Part shown: positions 51,101 through 63,100 of the stretch, piece by piece
Layout: every line of letters starts with the position of its first letter
How positions within the stretch are numbered: the first letter of the stretch is position 1
NCBI RefSeq assembly: GCF_037975245.1
Contig: NC_092564.1
Coordinates: 26,764,984-26,828,983 of the forward strand
Direction: 5' to 3'
Origin: Apostichopus japonicus
Lineage: Eukaryota > Echinodermata > Holothuroidea > Aspidochirotida > Stichopodidae
DNA: 64,000 nucleotides
Translations under genes and position numbers: made by a program
Notes under the pieces: generated by a model
What the model was told of the DNA's origin: nothing
Databases searched by the model: none
The model's input: only the letters and a program-made list of their open reading frames with translations

Positions 51101-54100
51101 ATGAGTTTTACTCAAGGGATTAGAATATGATAATATATAGTTCACTTCAGTATCATGGCATTAAAAACACTCACACACTTGTGTCTGTTTATAAATTCTT
51201 TATAATCTTTGATTCTTACCTAGGTGGGCAGCCTCCTCACTAATCAAAACGTCTCTTAACGTACCCTACCCTTTTCAACTGAGTGATCTCGATAATCGTT
51301 TCACTCATTTAGCTCCATCGTTCAGGATATCTTTCACACCAACGAGTTTTATTTAATTTGATCAATCCAGTTTTATAGCAAATATCAGTTTAGGGAAACT
51401 GACCTTTCCCCATCACGTTACTAAGACCAGATCACCTAGCTGCTGGCGTAGTCAAGGTAAAAGTGCCGATGATAGGATAAACAGGACGGGAGATTAATGG
51501 ACACCTTTGACAAATTTTCTCACCTAGTGGAGGTGTGCATTTATGTTAGCAGTGCGCCGATCACTACGATACGGGGAAGCCATTAATAATCATGAAACGC
51601 AAAAACCAGGTGTGAAAGCTCGCAGGGGCCCCTCGTCATCGTAATTAGATCCGTTGAAATGGTCTGGACGAAGATCCAGTCTCCCTCACCTGATATCTTG
51701 GTAAATCATTCGGTCTTTGATCTGTCCATCTTTTAATGGCTGGATATAAATGTTTATGGGCCTGCGTCACCGTGGCAGGTACAGAAAATTCATTACATAG
51801 TAAAGGATCCAGTTTAACGATAGAATTCGTCTACATTTTTGCTTTGCTGAAGTGATGTCAGCTGAAATATGTGACTATACTGTACGAGATGATAGGGAAG
51901 TTTTTGAGGTTAAAAAAATGCATCATATTGTCATTTATATTTACATTGACAAACATTGTGACTATGGACATTTCGTTGGCTGTAAAAAAAAAAACATATA
52001 AAAAAATATATATAAAAGTAAAAACTTGGACTGCAAAAGTAGCCAATGTGCATTTGGATAATTATTATTCTAAATTTACAGCTGTGCTCAGGTGTACATA
52101 AACAGACTCTAAACTTTAGCTTAAGAAAGGTGGCAACGCTGTCAATCGATTGACAACACATTTGGCATCGTGCCAATAACTCTTTGGGAGATGTCTGTAA
52201 AGTGTTACTGTTGTTTGAATTATTCACAAATTTCATTTCTAGAAGAGATGGATGGTAATTTTCATTTGGGATTAGTTTGAAATTGTTTGGACAAGTGATA
52301 AATCTGGGGGATTACTGCTTGATGCAGAGAGATGCAGAACTCTGCCTTTCTCTCCTTCCTCTTCTGCCTAAAACACTGTTCTTTCCTTTTTTTGATTTAT
52401 TAATCCAAAATCCAACAGCATTGTCATTTATCTTAGATACTGTGATCATTATGAAACACATTAACTTGAATTTTACCCACATCATCAGGAAACCCACTTT
52501 TGGACATCACTAATGTGGTATCATTATTATTGATCCATTAATTTAGAAATGCACCAGTTAGTCCTCTTCTGCAAGATTTAGCGGTTTCTTTACAGTGTTG
52601 ACCCCAGAACAGAGAAAGACAGAACTGTATCAAACGTGCTTAATACAGGGAATGCAAACATAAGAGTAAAATACCAGAACACAGAAACCTAGATATTTGT
52701 TACTTCTGGCAGTGAAAAACGGTTACTTCTTCGTTCAATCTAAGGACCAGATTTTGCAAGTAATGAATCACTGTCTGTGCGGGTGTTTGCACTGTGTTAG
52801 AGTGCATGGTGTTGTGAGATTCTTGCCCCTAGCAACTGAACGGGAAATGGGAAAGCTATGATGTTTTAATCAATTTGGCCAACCGAGTTGCTCTCTTTAT
52901 TGACTAAAATAGAAGCAACCTAAAACGATTAAAGTGCAACAAGATTGAAGAAGGGGGGGGGGGGGGGGAGGAAGAAGTTGAAATTTCTCTTTGGATTTAG
53001 TAATATTCAAAATGGATTCAAAATGATCCCCAAAATTTTGCTGGATATGAAATAAATCTATCTGCATTGTCTTGGAACTCTACAGGATATATAGTTATGT
53101 AAACCCTGTCTGCATTTCAGAGGTTTGGTTAAAATGATGGAGCATCAAAGCTACTGTACATAGAATGGCTAGCGATACCAGCTCTTTTACAGTGCATGAA
53201 TAAAATACTTCAAAAAGAAGCAGATCTAAGCACAGTGAATTTGATAGGCAGCTAAGATAAACAGATTGCCATGATGGCTAGAATATAAAATACATATATG
53301 TAGACAAATGTACAGGTATGTATATATACACACACACACATTGCAGAGGAGTAGTATTGCTAGATAGCTACCTGTACATGCCAAACCAATTTATTGGCTG
53401 CCCTTCCAGTTTACCAAAGTTTCTCAAAGTGGAAGGGACATCTCTCTTCTTAGACACCTTCACTGGATGCAGGAGAAGCATCCAGTTGCTCTAGGTCACC
53501 TTATAGAAGCTTCTCTGCTATGCTGATCCATGAAAACACATTCATATGAATCATTCTTGGATATACATTTGATACTGTGATAGGCTACATGTAGGATATG
53601 CAGGGAATGTTATAGAGTTCAAATTTGGTGTAGTTTTGAAGGTTTAAAATTGTTGTCTCTTATGAAAATACAGTTATGGTTCCTGTGTACCAAACTAGTT
53701 GTTCGTCTTGGCACTTGTTTAGCAATTTGTACTGTTCTGCTTTTGAATTTTGTAATGCGTTACCGGAATATTCTATTCCCTGCATTGCATTTTGGAATGC
53801 CTTCAAGTTCTCTTGCTCTGCAGTTAATGTGTATTTAACCCACAAACATATATGTGATTACATTTACTGTGTAAGGACAGTAAACAAGTTATCCTCTGTA
53901 CTGCAATTTAGAACTAAGCGCTTAATATTTGTAGATGACAGCCCACGGCAAACAGAAAAGAGCTTAATATTAATGTCTGCAGCAGATGCTACGCCATATG
54001 TTCGTTTTTTGGGAGAATTTAAAATACAGTGTCCCTAATGAATTGATTGCGTATGTGCAATTTTCGGAAATGTTTGAAGATACACAGGCATAACAGGCAT

Positions 54101-57100
54101 AACATTTATCTATTGTACCATGCATGCTGGCAAAGACTTTAAGCATTGCAGCATCTTGAACTGAATGGAAATATGTGTTTTTATTTATTATTTTTTTACT
54201 TTTAATTTCATTTGTAAATCAATTCAGTACAACTAACTTTCTAATAATTTATGACTCCCTCAGACTCCCTTAAAAGACTATTGAAAATTGCAAAAATACT
54301 TGGCTTGATTTGAACTCAGATGTGACCAAAGAACTGTCCTCTATAGTATAGTCATAGTATAGTCCTCTATAGTATAGTATAGTCCTCTATAGTATAGTAT
54401 ATTCCTCTATAGTATAGTCACAGTATAGTCCTCTATAGTATCATATAGTCATAGTATAGTCCTCTATAGTATAGTCCTCTATAGTATAGTATATTCCTCT
54501 ATAGTATAGTATGGTCCTCTATAGTATAGTATAATCCTCGATAGTAATTTGTCACACCTAAGTGTTATCTTGTGATTTTTATCAGGTGACAAAATTTGAG
54601 TCCTTACAGTTCCATTAGCTTTGAGCTATTTCAACCATACATCTTTAAACAGTCTCAAAATATTCCAAAACTAATAATAAAATTTTGATGTATGACTTTG
54701 ATTATAATCATTGTATTATGTTGTACCACCAGTACAAACAATAATGAATTAAATTAGAGAACAGTCCTGTCCACAAGGACCTTGGAAGACAGGCTGTTAT
54801 TTTCATCATGTCTGTCTCTGTAACTTATTTGTAAGAGAATTCAATCAACTGTATTGGATTATCACCCAGACGAGCACCTTGTGATTTCAGATGGTAGTTA
54901 ATGGGGAGAACAAGCTATATCTTAATTAGAAAACTGTTTTTTTTATGTCCTGTTATTCACAATTTTTGGGCTGAGGATTTATTAATACATAATAACCGTC
55001 GTAAATATTGCCCCAAAATATGCTAGATAATCATATAATGGTCACTAAATCCTCAGATTTCAACACTCACTTTATTGTCACCCTCAAAGTATTCTTACCC
55101 TTCCTGAGAGATTTCAGTGTCTGTTTGACCCCTCTGTGCCTGCCCTCTATGTCTTGAAATATTATGGAGGATCAGGGCCTCTGGGAATGTACTTTTGAAA
55201 ACGCTCCAGACTTTTTGAGCATGCAATTACTTTGGGGTCAGAACTGGTGACCTTTATATTTCGATATTTTATGATCTTTCTTTGCAAATTTACAAGTGTA
55301 ACAGTAAATCAATGAACTTGACATTAACAAAGCTGTAAAGGAACGAACTGCACATTGACAAAACTTACGCCGTTTTTTGGAAAGTTGTATCAGAATAGAA
55401 TGCATGTCTCCTATAAACCTTCAATACTACTGTATTCTCGATCAGTCTTTTCTACGTGTTGCATAGTTTTTGTGCACACTGCCATGTCATCAATTGACCT
55501 GGCAAATTTTAAGCTGACTTCTGGTCATTCCGAAATGTCTCTTCGGGTTAATATAGTGACGTACTACAGTGGTGGCAGCATTTCTTTATGCAAAATGTTA
55601 ATGTTTTCAATTTGAAGTATAATTTGTATGGGATGATTTTAACCTCAAATTTTTTTACAAATAAAAAAGGTCTATAATTTTTTTAAAGAAGATTAGAGAA
55701 ATTGAGAGCAAACAACAAGAAGAAAAAAAAAATAAAGAAAAATAGAATTTGATTGATGAGTGAGATTGGTATATTGCTGCATGTAATCACATTTAGCAAT
55801 ATTCATAGTTTGGCACCATGTTTCTGCCAAATCCTCTGCGGAAATGATGTTTTTAATGACACCGATTAAGTAATACATGTAGTCATGGATGCAATCTCAG
55901 AGTCCCCGAAGGCAAATTTTGATCGTTTACCAACTGTGTGTGTTTTTCTGTCGTTAGTTTTCATCAGTTGACAGATAAAAAAATGGTTTATGTGATAAGA
56001 AGAGTTAATGGAGTAGGCGACCTATCAAAGAGATAATAAAAGATGAAATTTTCTGTTTCAAGAGGCTTTTAATTATCCAGTCCAACTGGCTCTATGAGGC
56101 AGGGATGTCTTTATTCTGTGTGTTTGATAGTGTAAAAGCATGGTAAAAAGGTTGATGAAAATTTTTAAAAACAACATTTATACTATGAGATGATTATTGG
56201 TGTATTAATCTATGGTAATATTGTGAGATTGGGACTAATTCAGAAGGGGTAATGGAGTTCAGTGGAAATCATAAAATCATAATAGATATGTAATACTCCA
56301 GTTGGCGAATCTGTGCTTCATATTAAACAGTTCCAGAGTTGAAAAACCTCTTTTTTAGAAATATGTACTCTATTTACTGTGATGATGATGATTCTTATTA
56401 GTATTATCATCTTTATTATTATTGTTATTATAATTATGATCATTATATTATTTTTTTTTTGGGGGGGCGTGAATTATTGCACCTGTGTTACCTAGTATGG
56501 TAGATGGATCCAGGCATTTGTTATTGTGTTTTAGCAGAACTGTATATATTATATACTGTATGTAGGTATTGTCTAATATAACAGTAAGGTATATCATATG
56601 TAGGCTGCTTTATTTGGTACAATTGAGCAAAGAAGATTCCCCATATGGGTGAATATCACATAAATTTCCTTCCCCCCTCCACACCCCCCAACCGATCTAT
56701 CTAATCTGCAAAATTGGTATCATTTATCACTGTACTCCACTGGATCCCACATCCTCAGACAACTCTTTACATTGGTACACAATGTGCAATGTCAATCTAC
56801 AGCTAACAGCTCAAAACCACTGGATAGTTTGTGGTCTCAGTTTGAAATGTCTCATCATTCAATTTACATTCAGGTTGAATCATGTTTACTGTAACATTAC
56901 TAACTTGGGACATCAGCAGATGTTTTAATATCCCTGTAACTGCCCTTAGTTTGTTTCAGTGCTTTAACCTTTGCTTGCAACACTGATGCAATTGATGCAT
57001 TTATTCCTGGCCTAATTTGCATATAGAAGCTACCTGTCAAAAGTTATTGTCTTTCAAGTGATTATGCAAAAGTACCTGCTGATTGATGTTCTGCTTATAG

Positions 57101-60100
57101 TTTTGATATAAGGGAAAGTGAATTTTAGCCAGTTTATCTGCCGAGAGGAGAGGTAATTAAATTCCGACCGGCTGCTTAATTACTAAAACAGTTTGTTAAT
57201 TCAATTACCATCTGTTTTGTAACTATGTGATGTAATCATGATTTATAACCACCAGAGTTTTAATATATCTCGGTACTTGCGGTTCTTTGCAGATACGCCC
57301 ATACACAGATGCAAGAAAACGAAGAGAAACTGAAAGCATGGTACATGAACCATCTCCAGGATCTCAAGAGACGGTTGGAAGAATTACCGTTCTCAGAACA
57401 TGTACGTATATACTCCATCAAAATCGGAGGGCATCATTTTCTGGTTAAATCTTAAAAGAGGCTTTTATTTCCAGGTCATGATCTTGTTACAAATATGAAG
57501 GGAGCTCTTCACTATGCTCCACTTCGAGGCTGTTTTCTGTGTTTAGTCGACGGTGTTTACAAATATACCGAGTATTACCGAAAATCAAAGTTTGTCAAAC
57601 TAAGACATTTACTTTGCTTCTTTGCTTACAGTACCTATCTCCCCACAACATTAGCACTGTCACTCTACCATGTCTAGAGTGAACTGGTAATCTGTTAACA
57701 CTCTATGACCCCTCTTTGACCTCTTGGACAGGAAGTGGCCGGAGGGCACACAGTGGTTCCCAGTTCACTCACTCTAGTTCACGATAGAGTGAGAATGCTA
57801 ATATTGTGAGGAGACAGGTACTGTCAGCAAGGAAATACAGTAAATATCCAAACCTGGATAACATCCTCTATATTTGCACCAAAAGTGAAAAGTTAATAAG
57901 AGCAAAATTACTGAATGTTGTCGCCTAGACACTTTTCAGATTACTATTTTAATCACATGCAAATATTAACAGATTGCAAACACTTCCAACATTTTGAATT
58001 AAATGCTAATCTATGTAACCTGTCTACAGTCTATTTAAATGCAAACAAATCAACACACTCTGATGGTACGTAGTTGAATCAGGGCATGCATATAATGTAG
58101 CCTTGTCTGCGATTAATACTCGTCTGCAATATTACCATGATTGGTTTTCATGGTATGGATGTTAGACCGAACATCAGAGAATGTTAATGTTATGAAGCAA
58201 TAAAATGTGGAATGACTGACAGGTTTGTCAGCACATCCTAGTTCAAAATAAATCTAGATTTGACAAAACAGCCCAGACAAAACTATTTGTGATCTAGGAT
58301 TATTTGCATTGGTAGTTTACTCAGGTGAATGTGATTCACAATGGTGAAATGACAAGTGAGGAAATTAAAAACATATTTTTGAAAGAGCAATGAAAATATC
58401 AGCTAGAATGAGATTGGAACCAGTTAATATCAGGACAGCACTGAGTTATTGGCATGTCCTTTAACCATCCCCCCCCCCAAAAAAAGAAAAAAAAACCTCC
58501 AAAATTCAGTCTTTGAAAACTTATGGTTTTGCATGAGGAGGATCATGGGTAGTGCAAAGGAGGAATAGAGGGAGGTTTACTGAATAAGCAGGAGGAGCAA
58601 AGAATCCATCCTCCAATGGTTTTCTTGTTTGGTTTGGTTTGCGATAGTCAGTGATACCTAAAGTGTGCACGGTAAGTTTGTTCCATGGGATACTGCATAC
58701 CATACAGTCTCGAAAAGCTTGCACATGCTGTGTACGACATAAATCATATTTAGGAACACAAAGATGGCACATTCTTACCATTACATGGAATGCTAAATAT
58801 TTAGAGTATGGTTAATTTCCTCTGTGATTGTTTCATTGTTACCTTCCTTCCGTCACCCCAGCAATACCCAATGAGTTTGGCTCGCCAGCAAATCGAACTG
58901 GAGATGAAACAGTTGAGAGACATCATGCAGAAGAGTCTGGGATGCCCGGAGGAGGTTGCGACACGCCAGAGGAAGAGGGCGATCCGACTTCACTCCATCG
59001 ACCAGAAGCTGAAGGAGCTTTATGCTAGAAAGGAGGAACATGTTACTGAGGTATGCTGCTAAAACCCACCAAAGATTCTGATCATGTGTTAACATTGAGG
59101 ATGACAGTGAGTGGGAGATGGTCTGATTTGTGGAAGGGGGGGGGGGGGAGGGATGGAGAGGTGGAGGATAAATAAATGATATGGAGGGGAAGTTACATAT
59201 ATCTTAGCTAAGAGACAGAGTTAAGAGATCTCTCCTCACAATCCTAGTACCCTTGCTGTACCATGTTCAGTGGTACTCCTCAAGATGTATTGGAATTGCG
59301 TCAACACAATGCAAATTATTGTCTCAGGTACAGGATACAGTTATTGAAGATGTCCTTTTCATTAAAATATCAATTCTTAGTTATCTCTGCAGGCATCAGA
59401 TCATGGCGATCTTTCCTGTTGTTTACATGTTAGTACTAGCTACACATCCCAAAAATGAACCTGATAAAGGTTACCATGTGCAGTACATTTTTGTCACTTG
59501 TTTGAGAGTGCTAAATGACAACTGCTGTGTTTGCTTGTCTACCAAAGTATTTTGGAAACACATCAGGGCAGATTTTTGAAGATATTTTTATGGCTTGTCC
59601 CATTGGACATTGTAGTTGTCCAAACATTGCAGTTGGTTGATAAGAAATGGTTGATGTTAAATGAAAGGTGTGACTGAGTGCTCTCATTTGAAAAGAAAAA
59701 ATAATGGTTGTATGTTTGGTTGTCTAAGGAGACAGTCATTTTAGACCAACCTAATATCGTTCATGTGCTACTCACATATTTAACAAATTATTATTTATAA
59801 ATTTGTTAAATTAGGTTTGTCTTTGTATAAAAATCATTAAAGAATGATTGTACCAACTCTCTACTGTGGGAAGCTTATTGACTTTTTCATGCTAATGCAA
59901 TCAGCTTGTTCATTCTCTTTGACTTTCTTTGGCTGTTCATAATCAGGACAATTCCAGAAACTCAGTCCAAGAAAAGGGTTACTCAGATGCCAAGAACCAC
60001 CTTCTTCACCTGTTTGGATCCTCAAACGGTCATCGCAGCTCGTCCCACACTGCCGGTCAATCTGCTCCTAATGCCAATGCAGATTCTTTCGCCAGTCCGT

Positions 60101-63100
60101 ACATGCATCTCTCATCCGATGGGTCCCTGAGTCGGTCCAATGGTCAAGTGGTCCAGGTAGCGTGGGCCGCTGGCCAGACAAACCACGAAGGCAAGGACAC
60201 CAAGGGAGGAGAGGTGGAGCAAGAAACGTCCAGTCTTGCCAGCTTCAACAGCTCAAATAGCTCAGAGGTCCTCCCAAGGAAGGTCCCAGCACCACAGTTT
60301 GGAACGAAGGTAGGGGGAACACTACAGAATGGACGTAAAATAAACCAATTTCCTCAAATAATCGCCCATCATCATGCCTTTCTTTTATAACATAATGACG
60401 AGGATGGTATTAGGCAGAATTTATGTGTCGATGTCTTATTTTCCTACAAAATAGGGTTAGTTTTCTGCAATGGTTATAGAAATGAAACTGTGATAAAAAA
60501 CCTTTAAAAAATCATTTTTAATGGTCTATAATATATCAAACTTAAATTTGTGCCAAAGCTCAGACATTTCAAAGTTGTTTTATTTGCCAAAGTTTGGATG
60601 TATGAACCAGTTATGGGGCTGATGAACCAACACAGGGAGGGGTGTGGTCATACAATTGAATACATTTTGTATATGAAATTTGCACAACTTGAGAGAAGAT
60701 TGTTCACTATTTCCTTGCTTTGATGATGAGGCCCTTTAACGTGATGATATCACCTACCCTGCTGTCGACCATTTACCAGCTATATATAAAAAATATGCCA
60801 TCATGATATAGGATAAATAACAACTTGAATACAACAACAATATCAATATCAAAAACATTAAATTGCTGGAATATTTTCAAATGCTTGGCAATATTTAACA
60901 TCTCATACAAAGTTTGGTAGAAATTTTCAGACGATTATGAGTGGAGACCTCTCCTGTCACGATATCTGTATGTGATCTGCTTGGCTCTGGTATAGAGAAG
61001 GTAGCATAAACAAACAATCAACATTCCTGTTTTTATCAACACCTGGATATATCCATCATCGCAGAGTTTTGTTCTATTTCTCAAAGCAAATATTTCCCAT
61101 TTACCTTTTTCTATGTCTGAGTTATCGATTCTCAGACCAGAATCATAATATAGTTGAATTCATCCCTGGAGTATTTGTTCTTGTTCATTTTGGTGGGATT
61201 TGTTCCCATCTGGATGTGCTGCTGAACAAATGTTAAAGTTAATTTTGTTTCTGTTGCAGGTGGAGATGGTGTATTCACTTTTATCGATGTTAGGAACTCA
61301 CGACAAAGACGACATGTCTAGAACACTGTTGGCCATGTCCAGCTCTCAGGACAGCTGCATATCTATGAGAGAGTCAGGTGATTTCCTCTACAATTTGTTA
61401 AATCAGCTTGTGTTCCTTGGGGGGGATTGGCTTGTTCTTGTACATTGTGTAAGAAGTAGCATTCTAAAATCCTATAAAAATGCGTATCAGTAGCTTGACT
61501 AGTCCAGATTCTTTTGAAATAATAGTAAAGAGCATATAATATTTTATCTGGGAGTGATGATTTCTAGCATGATTAGCAAAGGGCTCCGCTAATATTTCAT
61601 TTTATATTATAAATAGAGATTATTTGAGTTAATGTGTAAATTTTTAGGTTTTTTTCATGACCGGGTTGTCTGTTCTTGTTTTCTAGGCTGTCTGCCATTA
61701 CTCATTCAGCTTCTTCATGGTCCCGAGAGAGATTTCTTGTTAGGTGAGCCAAGAGAAGGTCAGGAGGCCCGGTCAAGAGCCAGTACGGCCCTCCATAACA
61801 TCGTCCACTCACACCCAAAGGAAGCAAAGAGGAAACAAGAGTCAAGGATTCTGCGACTCCTGGAGCAGATTAGGGCATACTGCGATGACTTGATGGAAAG
61901 AAATGGAATGGGTAAGCAACCAGGCTCAAGGGCTCATTGATTCAGCGTAATTCACTTTACCTTTATTGTGTCACCTTATCAGTTATATGCTTAAATTGCT
62001 GCAGAGCAAATTTGTGTAAACAAAGTTCTGGACAAATTTCATCTTCTAATTTATTCAAGCCCATCTGTGTCCATGAAATTGTAGCATGTTATAGAGATTG
62101 TTGCGATAAGGAATAATATTTGTACTTCTGATAAAAGTTTTCTTGAAATTGGAATCTGTGACAGGAATAATTTCTGCATTGGCATTGTAAGATAATACAG
62201 ATCTGTGCTATGACAATGAAAGATGGAACAAATTATAATGGAGAAAGGGTTAACTAGTAGTTTATAATTGGTATATCTTATTTCAGGTTTGAGGTACATG
62301 CATCGTCTTTTCACCAATTCTTTCATATCCAAGGGAATTTCCATTAATGGTTGGTTGCAGTCATACATATTTGATATTATGCCCTCACATGAACTCAGGA
62401 AACCAATTTATGGTGATTAGGTGTCAAAGGTCATATGAGAATAATTTTTCAGCCGTTTGGACAGACACTGTAATGTAATGCCAATGGATCTTCATAATGT
62501 ATACTCACATTGCCACCCAGCCCAATGTAAATGACATGTGATGACTGTCTCCTCCACAGACAACGAGCAAGCAGTGGGTGATCATAACCCCGGCCAGGCC
62601 ATAGCGACGTTGATGAAGCATTCTTTTGATGAGGAATACAGAAGTGCAATATGCCAACTTGGTATGCTATGATTATTTTCTTATTTATGAAGGGTACTAT
62701 CTGGTGGTAGGGGTGGGGCAAGTGACACATTAATTCAGTGCAATATTACAGTCAGGTTCATTAGCACGTCTTTGCAATCTATGCTGACACTGTCAAGTTG
62801 TAGTGAATGCATGAAGAGGTTGAAGGAATTCATCATAGAGGACAACTTGCACCATGGCTAAGAGAGAAAACAATTATTTTTATTGAAATAAAACGTACCC
62901 CTGGGTGGGATTATGGTATTTGTATCTCATAAGATAAAGAAAGTGTAATGTTATTTAATTTTATCTTTTTATATTTCTCTGTTTCAGGTGGTCTACAGGC
63001 TATCGCAGAGCTTTTACAAATTGACTTTGAACTTAATTCTGATTCAAATGATCAGTACGTCATTACTCTTCGGAGGTACTCAGGAATGGCACTCACAAAC

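Larger units (their letters stand above)
46983..57292 (+). other. APC: APC intron 3
   Basis: 10.3-kb intron, GTAGGG to TTTGCAG. It holds a dispersed repeat (49463-49530), a CA tract (50120-50148), a 53-bp tandem repeat (50467-50632), a poly-G run (52955-52970), a CA/TA tract (53318-53340), a perfect hairpin (53462-53486), a ~20-bp minisatellite (54336-54547) and an ATT-rich tract (56380-56470). A complex, low-repeat stretch at 51220-51780 may be regulatory. No gene seen. Confidence 0.7.

Noticed and set aside
53676-54038. 120-codon plus-strand frame
   Set aside because: No homology recognised; length within chance expectation; no splice or promoter context.
61200-61493. Continuous 97-codon frame across APC exon 7
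   Set aside because: The true coding part is 61260-61377; the ends are intron read-through, as shown by the VEMVYSLL start and the phase of exon 8.
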